Below, in pieces: positions 40,437-49,944 of a stretch of DNA of 64,000 nucleotides. The notes under the pieces are model-generated. The model made no database searches, was not told the origin of the DNA, and saw nothing but the letters and a program-made list of their open reading frames with translations. Origin of the DNA: Acinetobacter sp. LoGeW2-3 (GTDB taxonomy: Bacteria > Pseudomonadota > Gammaproteobacteria > Pseudomonadales > Moraxellaceae); NCBI RefSeq assembly GCF_002688565.1, contig NZ_CP024011.1, positions 1,364,001 through 1,428,000 of the forward strand, written 5' to 3'. Made by a program: the position numbers and the translations under genes. Positions within the stretch are counted from its first letter, which is position 1, and every line of letters begins with the position of its first letter.

Positions 40437-42239
40437 CTAACTATGCGTTTCTTCCTCCGCATCATCCTCAAAAGTCTTGGCAATCTTTTCAATATTCAGA
40501 CTTTTCGCCATCGCATCAAAGATTTCCTTATACACGCCGTCCTGATGATAAAGTTCATCATGCTCGCCATGCTCCGCAATAGCACCTTCTTTCATTACAT
40601 AGGTGTAATCCGCATCAATAATCTGTGAAAGACTATGCGAGATAATAATCACAGTACGACCTTGCTTGATTTGATCCAGACTCTGCTTAATCTGCTCAGC
40701 CGCAATCGCATCCAGACTTGCAGTCGGTTCATCCAGGAAGATAATAGGTGGATTTTTTAAGAACATGCGAGCTAGGGCAATACGCTGTTGCTGCCCGCCG
40801 GAAAGTTGCAAGGCATCAGAATCATAACCTTGCGGTAACTGTAGAATCTGTTCATGAATCGAAGCCTTTTTCGCGGCTTCGATGACATCTTCCATACTCG
40901 CATTAGTCTTGCCATAACGGATATTGTCAAAAATTGTGCCTTGGAAAATATGATTTTTCTGTAGGACCAAGCCAATATGATCACGTAAATATTGAGTGTC
41001 ATAATCCTGCAGATCAATTCCATCTAAGGTAATCTTGCCTTGCTGTGGTTCATAAAATTTATCCAGCAAGCTGATCAATGTCGATTTACCTGCGCCTGAT
41101 AAACCGACTAGCGCCGTAATCTTATTCGGGCGGATTTCCATATTGATATCTTTCAGCGCATGATGTCCATTCGGATAATAGAATTCAACATGGCTGAGCT
41201 GGAATTTACCCTGAACTGGTGGTTTCTGCTGTCCACTAGATTCAATTTCATGATCGGCTTCCAGAATATTAAAGAAGCTTTCGGAATAGATCATGGCATC
41301 ATTTACTTCATCGTAAATCCGATGCAGGGAGCGGATTGGTGCCGAAACATTATTAAACAGCAGTACGTGATACATGATCATGCCAATACTCATCTGCCCA
41401 GCCAGCACGAAATAAGCGGTTAGGATAATAATCAACACAATCCCTATCTGTTCAATAAAAGTTTTTAAACCATCAAACAGAAAGCTGGTCTGACGGGTTT
41501 TCATCTGGTTGTCGGTCAGTTCTCGTTGCAGACCAAGCTGCTTTTCAGATTCAATTGATTCTCGGTTAAAGGATTTAATCACTGTAATTGAGTTGATGAT
41601 CCCTAAAATTCCTTGGCTTTTTTTCTCGCGGCCATCACGCAGATTTCTGCGCCAGCCACCCAGTTTTTGCGCCTGTTTATAAGTGAGCCAGAAATAGATT
41701 GGTACAATCGCCGTAGCGACCATGCCCACATAAACGTTGGCATAGTACATCAGGCCTAAAGCCACGATCGCGCTGGTAAACAGCGGAAGGATATCAATAA
41801 AGAAGATCTGTACCAGACGCGTTAGCGAGCCAATTCCCCGGTCAATACGGGTCTGAAGTTTGCCGGCCTGGTTATTGTCCTGATTGAAAAAGGCCAGGCG
41901 ATAAGTCAGGAACTTTTCAATAATGCCTTGCGCCAAATCTTGAGACACAAAAATCCGCAGCTTTTCTCCATAAAACTTTTGTCCGAATTGCACGAAGGCA
42001 TTAATCACTTCTTTTGCTAGTAAGATTGCTGAAATGGTGATCAAGATGTGCCAGCCTTCATCTAAACCTTCGCCGGCTTCAAGCAGTTTATTGATACTGT
42101 CGACCGCATATTGCAAAGTGATCGCATTGACCTGCGCGGTAAAGGAGCCGATCAGAGTCAGTACCAGGGTTGCAATCACCAAAAGCCGATAAGGACGGAC
42201 AAAGGGACGCAGCTTGTGAAACAGTTGCCAAAGATCCAT
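40437..42239 (-). CDS. ABC-type exporter, fused permease and ATPase
   Basis: A 600-residue half-transporter. Six membrane helices in residues 15-300 (exporter fold with the 'LQTRIDRGIGSLTRL' type loop) precede the nucleotide-binding domain with Walker A 'GLSGAGKSTL', signature 'LSGGQQQR', Walker B 'IIFLDEPTASLD' and H-loop 'IIISHSLSQI'. Family includes MsbA and multidrug/lipid exporters. It is convergent to the GT2/barrel pair and not evidently in an operon; substrate unknown. Not MsbA by certainty. Confidence 0.88.
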   Translation of the reverse strand: MDLWQLFHKLRPFVRPYRLLVIATLVLTLIGSFTAQVNAITLQYAVDSINKLLEAGEGLDEGWHILITISAILLAKEVINAFVQFGQKFYGEKLRIFVSQDLAQGIIEKFLTYRLAFFNQDNNQAGKLQTRIDRGIGSLTRLVQIFFIDILPLFTSAIVALGLMYYANVYVGMVATAIVPIYFWLTYKQAQKLGGWRRNLRDGREKKSQGILGIINSITVIKSFNRESIESEKQLGLQRELTDNQMKTRQTSFLFDGLKTFIEQIGIVLIIILTAYFVLAGQMSIGMIMYHVLLFNNVSAPIRSLHRIYDEVNDAMIYSESFFNILEADHEIESSGQQKPPVQGKFQLSHVEFYYPNGHHALKDINMEIRPNKITALVGLSGAGKSTLISLLDKFYEPQQGKITLDGIDLQDYDTQYLRDHIGLVLQKNHIFQGTIFDNIRYGKTNASMEDVIEAAKKASIHEQILQLPQGYDSDALQLSGGQQQRIALARMFLKNPPIIFLDEPTASLDAIAAEQIKQSLDQIKQGRTVIIISHSLSQIIDADYTYVMKEGAIAEHGEHDELYHQDGVYKEIFDAMAKSLNIEKIAKTFEDDAEEETHS

Positions 42240-42389
42240 GCAGCATTATTTTTATTGTGAAAGTTAAAACAAGTGTATGCCCCTAGAAGTATGTTCACAA
42301 GAAGCTGATTTGTATTGATTTGTGCAATTTTAGTTGTATGCAGATATTGAAGCTGACAGGATAAAAGCTCTAGAGAGAATGAAGCTGCC

Positions 42390-43013
42390 ATGACACTGGA
42401 TTTATTTTCACCCCAGTCCCAAGCCAATCTATTGCCTTTTGATGGGGTGGTAGAAGACCATGGTTTGATTCTGACAGCGGAGCAAAGTCAGAAATATCTG
42501 GACTATTTTTTGCAGCATCTGGCCTGGGAACAGGATGAGGTGTTTCTATTTGGTAAGCACTATGTGACTGCCCGGAAAATTGCTTGGTATGGTGATGCGA
42601 ATTATCAATACCATTATTCGGGTAGTCTGAAGAAAGCCCATATCTGGCAGCCAGCACTATTGAGATTGAAGCAGCATATCGAGCAACAAGTAGGTCATCC
42701 TTTTAATTCCTGTCTGGCGAACCTGTATGAACATGGTCAGCAGGGCATGGGTTGGCATAGTGATAATGAAACCAGCTTGATTTCAAAACAGCATGAAACA
42801 GTCATTGCTTCATTGAGTTTTGGTGCCACCCGCAAGATGCGTTTCAAGCATAATCAAACTGGAAATCTGGTAGAGCTGCTTCTGCAAAGTGGGCAACTGA
42901 TTGTGATGCGTGGGCAAACCCAGCAGTTTTGGAAGCACCAAATTACTAAAACCACGAAAGTCATCACGCCACGGATCAATCTGACTTTTCGCTATTTTTA
43001 TCCTGAAAATTAA
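42390..43013 (+). CDS. AlkB-like 2-oxoglutarate/Fe(II) dioxygenase
   Basis: A 207-residue oxygenase of the ALKBH2/3-like bacterial branch that repairs alkylated DNA or RNA bases by oxidative demethylation. The iron motif HxD is in 'GMGWHSDNETSL', the distal His in 'QFWKHQITKTTK', and the 2-oxoglutarate arginines in 'PRINLTFRYF'. GAAG precedes the ATG by about 8 bases. It stands alone. Substrate preference cannot be told. Confidence 0.88.
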   Translation: MTLDLFSPQSQANLLPFDGVVEDHGLILTAEQSQKYLDYFLQHLAWEQDEVFLFGKHYVTARKIAWYGDANYQYHYSGSLKKAHIWQPALLRLKQHIEQQVGHPFNSCLANLYEHGQQGMGWHSDNETSLISKQHETVIASLSFGATRKMRFKHNQTGNLVELLLQSGQLIVMRGQTQQFWKHQITKTTKVITPRINLTFRYFYPEN

Positions 43014-43075
43014 AAATATATTGATAGCAGGATTTATGCGTATTCATTTGAGATTTTATATGTAGCTACCCCAAT

Positions 43076-43106
43076 AAAAAAGCATCCATCTGGATGCCTT
43101 CTATTT
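43076..43106. terminator. Terminator between alkB-like gene and ruvX
   Basis: GCATCC-ATCT-GGATGC stem flanked by A-rich left and T-containing right sides; between convergent genes. Confidence 0.7.
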
Positions 43107-43549
43107 TAAGGATTGACGCCGACCGGATGTCGATACCAGCTTTCAATAAACAAGGCAGCAGCAATACTGTCAGCAGCCAAATTCTTAGCTCTACCTTGAG
43201 TCTGATAACTCTCTAATTCATCGCGAGCTTCACGCGTGGTCAGGCGTTCATCCACCATCAAAGTTTCAATATTGGTTTGATGGCGTAAGCGGCGGGCAAA
43301 TTTACGTGCACGCGTAGAAAGTTCAGATTCCGTATCATCCATATTCAGCGGCAGACCGACTAAAAATAAGGTCGGTTGATATTGCTTGACGATTTTCAGT
43401 AATACATCCCAGTTTGGGATTCCATCTTTCATTGGGAAGAGAGCAAGAGGATTGGCACTTTCAATCAGGGATTGTCCAACCGCCATGCCCATTTTTTGTG
43501 TACCAAAGTCAAACGCCATAATCATCTGTGGCGCATTTACATCAGGCAT
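43106..43549 (-). CDS. ruvX: YqgF/RuvX putative Holliday junction resolvase / pre-16S rRNA nuclease
   Basis: A 147-residue RNase H-like nuclease. '[16 protein letters not shown]' with its first Asp, the central '[15 protein letters not shown]' and C-terminal '[13 protein letters not shown]' and '[12 protein letters not shown]' match YqgF. E. coli YqgF matures the 5' end of 16S rRNA. Start ATG at 43549 overlaps yqgE by 8 bases; the pair yqgE-ruvX is a conserved operon. Confidence 0.9.
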   Translation of the reverse strand: MPDVNAPQMIMAFDFGTQKMGMAVGQSLIESANPLALFPMKDGIPNWDVLLKIVKQYQPTLFLVGLPLNMDDTESELSTRARKFARRLRHQTNIETLMVDERLTTREARDELESYQTQGRAKNLAADSIAAALFIESWYRHPVGVNP

Positions 43550-44096
43550 GTCCAATCTCAGAAGACAACCAGTTTCGGTCTACGCCCATTTTTTTATAGG
43601 CAGCGTCCCAACGGTCGTCATAAGGTAAATTAAAAATTAAATCCATATCAGATTCACAGATCAGCCAGTCACCTTTGGCAATTTCTTTTTCCAACTGGCC
43701 TTTACCCCAGCTGGCATAGCCAAGTGCAATCTGGTAGCGTCCGACACCTTCGTTATGTGCGATGGCATCGAGAATATCCTTGGAGGTGGTGATGCAGACA
43801 TTTTCACCCACGGCAATGGATGAATGCCAGGTCGGTTGACCAGTATGCAGTACAAAGCCAGCTTCCGGTCGCAATGGGCCACCCTGCAACACTTCATGAG
43901 GATTGACATTATCTGCTTCAATTTCAAGATCATTCAATAGTTCTTTGATCTGAATTCCTGCAGGTCGATTGATAATGATGCCTTGCGCTCCATCTTCGTC
44001 ATGTCGTGCGAGATAAATGACCGTGTTGGCAAAAAAATCGTCACGCATTTCTGGTGGAGCAATCAGACAACGATGTGTCAGATATTGTTTGTTCAC
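43542..44096 (-). CDS. yqgE: YqgE/AlgH family protein
   Basis: A 184-residue member of the UPF0301 (YqgE/AlgH) family, whose biochemical role is not established. '[21 protein letters not shown]' start and '[11 protein letters not shown]', '[17 protein letters not shown]' core are typical. Start GTG at 44096 follows AAGGAG at 10 bases; the open frame up to 44120 would start upstream of that site. Operon with ruvX. Confidence 0.88.
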   Translation of the reverse strand: MNKQYLTHRCLIAPPEMRDDFFANTVIYLARHDEDGAQGIIINRPAGIQIKELLNDLEIEADNVNPHEVLQGGPLRPEAGFVLHTGQPTWHSSIAVGENVCITTSKDILDAIAHNEGVGRYQIALGYASWGKGQLEKEIAKGDWLICESDMDLIFNLPYDDRWDAAYKKMGVDRNWLSSEIGHA

Positions 44097-44211
44097 CGAA
44101 AAGCTTCTCCTTAAAATCAATTTCTTGGCAAAGAAATCGTGTGATCTTCATCTTTAAGTTACTAGAGCTTTGCCAATTCACCAACAGTTTTTTGTGAGCA
44201 TTGTAATATTT

Positions 44212-45873
44212 TTAAACATGCTGAAATTTGAGCTGACGTAACTGACGTGCGTGTTGCAGAGTTGTCTCATTAATTTCCACACCACCAGTCATTCGTGCAA
44301 GTTCTTGAATCCGTTCATCTTCTTCTAGATCGAGAATCATACTGCTGGCTGGGTCAGTTTGCTGCTTCTTCACCAGTAAATGTTGATCTGACTGCGCTGC
44401 AACTTGCGCCTGATGGGTGATACACAGAATTTGTACATGCTGCGCTAGATCCGCTAACAGGCGCCCCACAATTTCAGCTGTACCACCACTGATGCCGACA
44501 TCAATCTCGTCAAAGACCAGAACTTCAGCTTCGGTCTTCTCAGCATTCATTACCTGCATCACCAAGGCGATACGTGACAATTCACCACCGGATGCTACAC
44601 GTGCCAGCGGTTGTGCTGGAATACCTTTATTGGCAGTAAACAGCAACTGGATAAAGCTTAAACCTTCACTGTTCGGTTCATCGAGTGGTTCAAATTTAAA
44701 TTCAAAATAGGCTTCTGGCAGCGCCAGCTGTTTCACCTGTTCAGTCAGCTGTTTCGCTAATGGAGCAGCCGCTTCACGACGGATTTCATCTAGATGTTGG
44801 GCTTTAGCCAAGAACTCTTGATAAGACAGTTCAACTTGTTCAGCCAGTGTTTCCGGATCTTCAAGCTGATGTAGTTGTTCCAGTTCAGCTAGCCAAGCTT
44901 CATATTCTTCTTTTAGTAATTCCGGCTGAGTGCGGTATTTGCGTGCCAGACGATGGAATACTTCAAGTTGGGAATTCAGCTCTTCCATACGTTCTGGATC
45001 GAAACTTTGACGATCTATAAAATGACGCAGGTTGGCTGTAGCATCTTCAATTTCACTCTGTGCATTTAGCAAAGAAGTATAAATTTCAGATAATTGTTCA
45101 CTACGACCTACATGCGATTCCACACGGCGTAAAATGGATGATAATTCCTGATTAATATTTTGTTCTGCTTCATCCAGGCCATTCAAACTATAGACACAGT
45201 CCTGCATAATCGCTTCATGATGAGAGAGGCGATCAAATTCCTGTTCAATTTCCTGATAATCGACCTGTACGACATCTTCAAGTTCTTCAAGCTGTAGTTC
45301 CAGTGTTTCCATTCGCTGTTTACGGGTGGCTTGAGCATCAAGTGCAGCCTGATGCTGACGGATATTTTTATGCCAAGTACTATATGCATCACGGACGGCT
45401 TGGGCAGGCTCATAGAAATTATAATAACGATCCAGCCAATGCTTTGGATACGGTGGTTCTAGGAGTTGCTGCTGGCTGTGCTGGCTATACAGTTGTACCA
45501 ATAGACGGCCAATTTCTTTGAGTTCAGACAAGCTACTTGGGCGACCATTAATCCAGGCCTTACTGCGGCCCGTAGCAAAAATCACACGACGTAAATGAAT
45601 TTCACCAGACTCATCATCCAGTTCATGTTCTTTTAGCCAGAGTGCTTCAGGACTATTGTCCTGATAGCTAAAGGTTGCTGTCACATCAGCCTTTTCTGAA
45701 CCATAGCGCACATAGTTGGTATCGGTGCGTTCACCCAAACAGGCGGAGAGGGCATCTAGCAATAAAGACTTACCAGCGCCGGTCTCGCCGGTGAGCACGT
45801 TAAAACCTTGATGAATATCAATGGCCAGGTGGTCAGCTAAGGCAAAGTTGATCAGAGTTAAATGTGTCAGCAT
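44212..45873 (-). CDS. recN: DNA repair protein RecN
   Basis: A 553-residue SMC-like ATPase for double-strand-break repair. N-terminal Walker A 'LTGETGAGKSLLLDALS', a central coiled coil (about 160-360), and C-terminal 'VASGGELSRIALVMQV' signature with Walker B 'VLVFDEIDVGISGG'. ATG at 45873 (MLTHLTLINFALAD) is preferred over a TTG 12 bases upstream. Acinetobacter lacks LexA as far as known, and no LexA box is evident here. Confidence 0.95.
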   Translation of the reverse strand: MLTHLTLINFALADHLAIDIHQGFNVLTGETGAGKSLLLDALSACLGERTDTNYVRYGSEKADVTATFSYQDNSPEALWLKEHELDDESGEIHLRRVIFATGRSKAWINGRPSSLSELKEIGRLLVQLYSQHSQQQLLEPPYPKHWLDRYYNFYEPAQAVRDAYSTWHKNIRQHQAALDAQATRKQRMETLELQLEELEDVVQVDYQEIEQEFDRLSHHEAIMQDCVYSLNGLDEAEQNINQELSSILRRVESHVGRSEQLSEIYTSLLNAQSEIEDATANLRHFIDRQSFDPERMEELNSQLEVFHRLARKYRTQPELLKEEYEAWLAELEQLHQLEDPETLAEQVELSYQEFLAKAQHLDEIRREAAAPLAKQLTEQVKQLALPEAYFEFKFEPLDEPNSEGLSFIQLLFTANKGIPAQPLARVASGGELSRIALVMQVMNAEKTEAEVLVFDEIDVGISGGTAEIVGRLLADLAQHVQILCITHQAQVAAQSDQHLLVKKQQTDPASSMILDLEEDERIQELARMTGGVEINETTLQHARQLRQLKFQHV

Positions 45874-46290
45874 ACACGCATCCAAGCTGCGAAAAGTTTG
45901 ATTGATATCAAGTAGGATCTGAAATGGATCAGATCATGTATGTCATTATAAATCAGGATGAAACCTCTTGATTCTATCTTATATTGTAGTCAATGATACA
46001 AGCAGATTTTGTAGTATTGTCAGTATGCGCGACTAAAGCAGGTTAATCTTCCTTCAGAAGTTATGAGTCAATACATTTCTATGATTTCTGTTTAATTTGA
46101 TTTTGAGTCTTAGAATTTCTTATCACGCTCTAAATCACTTTATTTTATATATTTATAACTTAGATATTTGTGCAAAATATACACAGAAAATTTTAAGCTG
46201 AGGTAGGCAAACTTCGATTGATTAGTTGGGAATGCACATTTAAACTACAGCCATTCAATATTATAAAACCCGTGCTCTGGAGATAAACGG
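45874..46290. other. 417-base gene-less stretch between recN and ppnP
   Basis: Divergent promoter region with no convincing frame. Noted: GATCTG...CAGATC inverted repeat at 45917-45936 near recN, and on the minus strand TATAAT (45945-45950) that could be the recN -10. The ppnP side is AT-rich with several TATATT-like elements; the ppnP ribosome site is GGAG. Confidence 0.4.
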
Positions 46291-46614
46291 ATGTCAGCTC
46301 AGTTTGACCAAGTTTCAGTACTTAAGAAATCAAATGTATATTTTGGCGGTCTGTGCATCAGCCATGTGGTGCAGTTTGAAGATGGTACTAAAAAAACATT
46401 AGGGGTAATTTTACCCACTGAAACTCCACTAACATTTGAAACACATGTGCCTGAGCGTATGGAAATTATCTCTGGCGAATGTCGTGTACAAATTGCGGAT
46501 AATGAAGAAAGTGAACTGTTCCGTGCCGGTCAGTCTTTCTATGTGCCAGGCAATAGCCGTTTTAAAATCGAAACTGATGATGTATTAGATTACGTTTGTC
46601 ATTTTGAAGGCTAA
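46291..46614 (+). CDS. ppnP: Pyrimidine/purine nucleoside phosphorylase PpnP
   Basis: A 107-residue single-domain cupin (DUF1255/YaiE) that in E. coli phosphorolyses a broad range of nucleosides. 'FGGLCISHVVQFEDGTKKTLGVILP' and 'MEIISGECRVQI', 'GQSFYVPGNSRFKIE' fit the family closely. It is slightly longer than E. coli YaiE (94 residues) at the N-terminus. GGAG precedes the ATG. Monocistronic, with terminator after it. Confidence 0.88.
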   Translation: MSAQFDQVSVLKKSNVYFGGLCISHVVQFEDGTKKTLGVILPTETPLTFETHVPERMEIISGECRVQIADNEESELFRAGQSFYVPGNSRFKIETDDVLDYVCHFEG

Positions 46615-46695
46615 CTTTAGGATCTCATATCCTTAACCGAACTGAAGCTGATCAGGAAATTTTCTGCCGAATCGGTTAAACTTAAATTTATACAG

Positions 46696-46730
46696 AAATC
46701 CTGTGAAGCTGGCTTTGCAGGATTTTTCTT
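46696..46730 (+). terminator. Terminator after ppnP
   Basis: AATCCTG / CAGGATT arms around a 14-base loop, followed by TTTCTTTT. Confidence 0.6.
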
Positions 46731-46767
46731 TTGCAGCATATTTCCCAAATTAATTTAGAGGTCGTTC

Positions 46768-47517
46768 ATGGCTAAACCTGAGTATTTTTATGGCGTACAT
46801 TCAGTTGAGTCATTACTGGAGATTGAGCCTGAACGCGTCCTGACGCTGTTTACTCTGAAAGGCCGTGATGATCAACGCTTGAAGCGTGTATTAGAGCTTG
46901 CTGAACCGTTTGGGATTAGTGTGCAACAAGCCAGTCGTGACAAGCTGGAAAAGCTGGCAGGTTTGCCGTTTCACCAAGGTGTTGTAGCTGCTGTACGTCC
47001 GCATCCAACTTTAAATGAAAAAGATTTAGAAGAGCTTTTAAAGCAAGATCCGCAAGCACTTTTATTGGCACTTGATCAGGTCACAGATCCACATAACCTG
47101 GGTGCCTGTATTCGTACCGCAGCTGCGATGGGTGTAGTGGCTGTGATTGTGCCACGTGATCGTTCTGCAAGCTTGACACCGACAGCGCGTAAAGTAGCCG
47201 CTGGTGGGGCTGAAAAAGTTAAATTTATTCAGGTGACCAATCTGGCACGTACTTTAGGGCAGATCAAAGAAGATTTTAATGTCCGGGTAGTAGGTACGAT
47301 GCTGGATGAAAAGGCATTGCCGATTCAGCAGTTCGATTTTACCGGTACCAGTGTGTGTGTAGTAATGGGTGCTGAAGATACCGGATTACGTCCAATTACC
47401 CAAAGCCAGTGCGATCAAACGGTTTATATTCCAATGGCAGGCAACTTGCAAAGTCTCAATGTGAGTGTGGCGACAGGTATGGCTTTATATGAAGCTTGCC
47501 GTCAGCGTAATGCTTAA
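46768..47517 (+). CDS. rlmB: 23S rRNA (guanosine-2251-2'-O)-methyltransferase
   Basis: A 249-residue SpoU/TrmH-family enzyme modifying G2251 of 23S rRNA. N-terminal L30e-like substrate-binding domain (1-75), then the knotted SPOUT domain with 'DQVTDPHNLGACIRTAAAMG' (motif 1), 'VMGAEDTGLRPI' (motif 2) and 'IPMAGNLQSLNVSVATGMAL' (motif 3). AGAGG precedes the ATG. Followed after 6 bases by a transporter gene, likely co-transcribed. Confidence 0.93.
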   Translation: MAKPEYFYGVHSVESLLEIEPERVLTLFTLKGRDDQRLKRVLELAEPFGISVQQASRDKLEKLAGLPFHQGVVAAVRPHPTLNEKDLEELLKQDPQALLLALDQVTDPHNLGACIRTAAAMGVVAVIVPRDRSASLTPTARKVAAGGAEKVKFIQVTNLARTLGQIKEDFNVRVVGTMLDEKALPIQQFDFTGTSVCVVMGAEDTGLRPITQSQCDQTVYIPMAGNLQSLNVSVATGMALYEACRQRNA

Positions 47518-47523
47518 TTCCTG

Positions 47524-48447
47524 ATGAGATTATCCACGCGCGCGCAGGGTTATTTTTTCCTTTTAACCACCATGTGTATCTGGGGTGGTTTTACTTTAAC
47601 CGCCCGACTGAATGCAATCTGGCAGATTAGTGCCTGGGATATCGTCGCACTACGATTTTCTCTGGCTTTTCTGATCCTGATGCCGATTTTACTCTATCGT
47701 AAAGAGGCTTCTTTTTTACTGAGAAAAGAATCTTTTATCTTGGCCATGATCGGTGGAGTGGTGTATTGCCTGTTTGCTTACAGCGCATTTCATTATGCAC
47801 CAACTGCCCATGCCGCCATTTTTTTAAATGGCTGTATACCACTGTGTACTGCGGTAATGGCTTACTTTTTGATGAATCAAGCCTTTGATAAACATACCTG
47901 GATCAGTCTGATCATCATGATTGTGGTGCTATGTCTGATGAGTGTGCTGATGTATCAGGAAACGGGCGTGGCCTTTGGGGTAGGGGATATCCTGTTTTTT
48001 ATCAGTGCGATTTTATGGGGAGTATTTACGGTCTTATTACGTAAATATCAACTGTCTGCCTGGCAAGCCATGTGTGGTGTTGCGATCTGGTCGGCTGTGG
48101 TTTATGTGCCGCTTTATCTGCTATTTTTACCTAAAAATCTTAGCGTACCTGAGCCACAACATTTACTGTTTCAAACACTCTTCCATGGCGTATTTGTGGT
48201 CATCATTGCGACCTTAACTTATGTAGAAGCGATTAAGCGGCTTGGTGCATTTAAGGCCGGAAGTATTACCAATTTAGCGCCTTTTATTGCTGCTATCTTG
48301 GCAGTGCCGCTGTTAAATGAAACGCTGAGTTTGGCGATGGTCTGTGGTTTGGTCGGGATGGCGATTGGTGCCTTGCAGCCATGGCGTTGGCTACAGCATC
48401 AGGACAGTTTGGCAATCAAACTAGAAGAACAAAAAAAGCAGTCTTAA
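47524..48447 (+). CDS. EamA/DMT-superfamily permease
   Basis: A 307-residue inner-membrane protein with ten predicted helices in two EamA repeats (about 10-140 and 150-290). The start 'QGYFFLLTTMCIWGGFTLTARLN' and end of repeat 'GAFKAGSITNLAPFIAAILAVPLLNETLS' are typical of drug/metabolite exporters. Substrate unknown; amino acids or metabolites are common. It lies 6 bases after rlmB. Confidence 0.85.
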   Translation: MRLSTRAQGYFFLLTTMCIWGGFTLTARLNAIWQISAWDIVALRFSLAFLILMPILLYRKEASFLLRKESFILAMIGGVVYCLFAYSAFHYAPTAHAAIFLNGCIPLCTAVMAYFLMNQAFDKHTWISLIIMIVVLCLMSVLMYQETGVAFGVGDILFFISAILWGVFTVLLRKYQLSAWQAMCGVAIWSAVVYVPLYLLFLPKNLSVPEPQHLLFQTLFHGVFVVIIATLTYVEAIKRLGAFKAGSITNLAPFIAAILAVPLLNETLSLAMVCGLVGMAIGALQPWRWLQHQDSLAIKLEEQKKQS

Positions 48448-48461
48448 AGACTGCTTTTTTT
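48431..48461. terminator. Bidirectional terminator overlapping the transporter end
   Basis: GCAGTC-TTAAA-GACTGC flanked by seven A and seven T; it includes the stop codon of the EamA gene and lies just before the convergent coaE. Confidence 0.92.
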
Positions 48462-49062
48462 ATTGGTTTAGGGCCCTTTGTAAATATTGCTCATGCAGTG
48501 GTTGAAGTTGGGCATATAAATGCTGCAGATGACCATCATTTAATACAATATCATCAGCCAGTTGTTGTTTTCGCTCACGTGGCATTTGCGCTGCAATGAT
48601 GCGATGAATCTGTTCAATATTTTGACCATCACGCTGTGAAGCACGTTGGACCTGTAATTCAATGGAAGCATCGATCAGCAAAGTATGATCAGTGAGTTCA
48701 TGTTGATTGGTTTCAAATAGCAGCGGAGAAACCAGAATTACATAAGGGCTTTGAGCATCCTGTAGCTGATGAATAATTGAATTTCGGATTGCGGGATGAG
48801 TAATACTTTCCAATGTTTTACGGGCATCATTAGATTGGAAAATATGTTCTCTTAAAGCACGACGATTTAAGCTTCCATCTTCCTGCAGCACCCAGTTACC
48901 AAAGGCGTGCTGAATTTGTAGTAGCGCGGGCTGACCGACTTCGACAATTTCCCGCGCGACGATATCAGCATCAACGACTACAATACCTTGTTGTTCAAAC
49001 CATTGACTGGCAGCAGACTTACCACTACCAATCCCACCAGTCAGACCTAATACAAATTTCAA
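48460..49062 (-). CDS. coaE: Dephospho-CoA kinase
   Basis: A 200-residue P-loop kinase for the last step of coenzyme A synthesis. P-loop 'GLTGGIGSGKSAAS' (6-19), 'VVDADIVAREIV' and the lid/C-terminal 'SQRDGQNIEQIHRIIAAQMP' are typical. It ends the pilB-pilC-pilD-coaE run, 1 base after pilD, an order shared with pseudomonads. Confidence 0.95.
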   Translation of the reverse strand: MKFVLGLTGGIGSGKSAASQWFEQQGIVVVDADIVAREIVEVGQPALLQIQHAFGNWVLQEDGSLNRRALREHIFQSNDARKTLESITHPAIRNSIIHQLQDAQSPYVILVSPLLFETNQHELTDHTLLIDASIELQVQRASQRDGQNIEQIHRIIAAQMPRERKQQLADDIVLNDGHLQHLYAQLQPLHEQYLQRALNQ

Positions 49063-49063
49063 T

Positions 49064-49927
49064 TTATTGACCCAAATAAACTTTCATAATCTGTTCGCCC
49101 CATAAGAAAGCGATCCAGCCTGCAATGGCAATATAAGGACCGAAAGCAAAAGGCTGATTTTCTTTACGTACTTTCAGCAGGATAATACCGATGATGGCTC
49201 CAACGAGTGAGGAAAGCAACACGATTAGAGGGAGCATTAAGGGTCCCATCCAAGCACCTAAAGCAGCCAGCAACTTAAAGTCGCCATAGCCCATGCCTTC
49301 TTTACCTGTAATAATTTTAAACAGGTAATACACGATCCATAAGCACAAGAAGCCAATGATATAGCCCCAAATTGCAGACGTTGGTGAGGTATAAATTGCA
49401 TAGCTATTTATTCCCAAACCTAAGGCTGCCAGAGGCAGGGTATAGCGGTCTGGCAATAACTGGGTGTCGAAGTCAATAAAGGTCAGTGCAATAAGGATAT
49501 AAGTAAGTACCAGACCAAACAGCATTTGAATGGTTGGACCAAATACAGCTAAGACAGTCAATGCACAAACGGCTGTTAGAGCTTCAATAAATGGATAACG
49601 GGCACTGATCAGATTTTGGCAAGAACCACATTTTCCACGTAAAGCTAGCCAGCTGATCAACGGAATATTCTGATACCAGCGAATCGGTGTCTGACATTTT
49701 GGGCAGGTTGACGCAGGCTTACTTAAGGTGAGTTTGCTTTCCTCAATGATCGGTTGATCAGGATATAAAAATAACTGGCAATCAGTACGCCATTCCTGTT
49801 CCATCATTTTAGGGGTGCGGTAGATCACTACATTCAGGAAACTACCGATGCAGAGACTAAAAAGCCCGACTGCAATATAGAGTGCAGTCGGGGTTTGGAT
49901 TAAATAATTAATGATTTCACTAAACAA
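49064..49927 (-). CDS. pilD: Type IV prepilin peptidase / N-methyltransferase PilD
   Basis: A 287-residue inner-membrane aspartic protease that cleaves prepilin leaders and methylates the new N-terminus; it also serves type II secretion. The zinc-binding four cysteines 'CPKC ... CGSC' are present, as are the two catalytic aspartates, in 'TFIDFDTQLLPD' and 'GYGDFKLLAALG'. Eight helices. Directly between pilC (17-base gap) and coaE. Confidence 0.95.
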   Translation of the reverse strand: MFSEIINYLIQTPTALYIAVGLFSLCIGSFLNVVIYRTPKMMEQEWRTDCQLFLYPDQPIIEESKLTLSKPASTCPKCQTPIRWYQNIPLISWLALRGKCGSCQNLISARYPFIEALTAVCALTVLAVFGPTIQMLFGLVLTYILIALTFIDFDTQLLPDRYTLPLAALGLGINSYAIYTSPTSAIWGYIIGFLCLWIVYYLFKIITGKEGMGYGDFKLLAALGAWMGPLMLPLIVLLSSLVGAIIGIILLKVRKENQPFAFGPYIAIAGWIAFLWGEQIMKVYLGQ

Positions 49928-49944
49928 AATAATAAGCCTTCTAA

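Noticed and set aside
40437..42239. Peptide or toxin secretion system formed by tolC, the ABC exporter and the GT2 pair
   Set aside because: The ABC gene is convergent and lacks the N-terminal peptidase domain, there is no membrane-fusion protein gene, and a terminator separates tolC from the rest.
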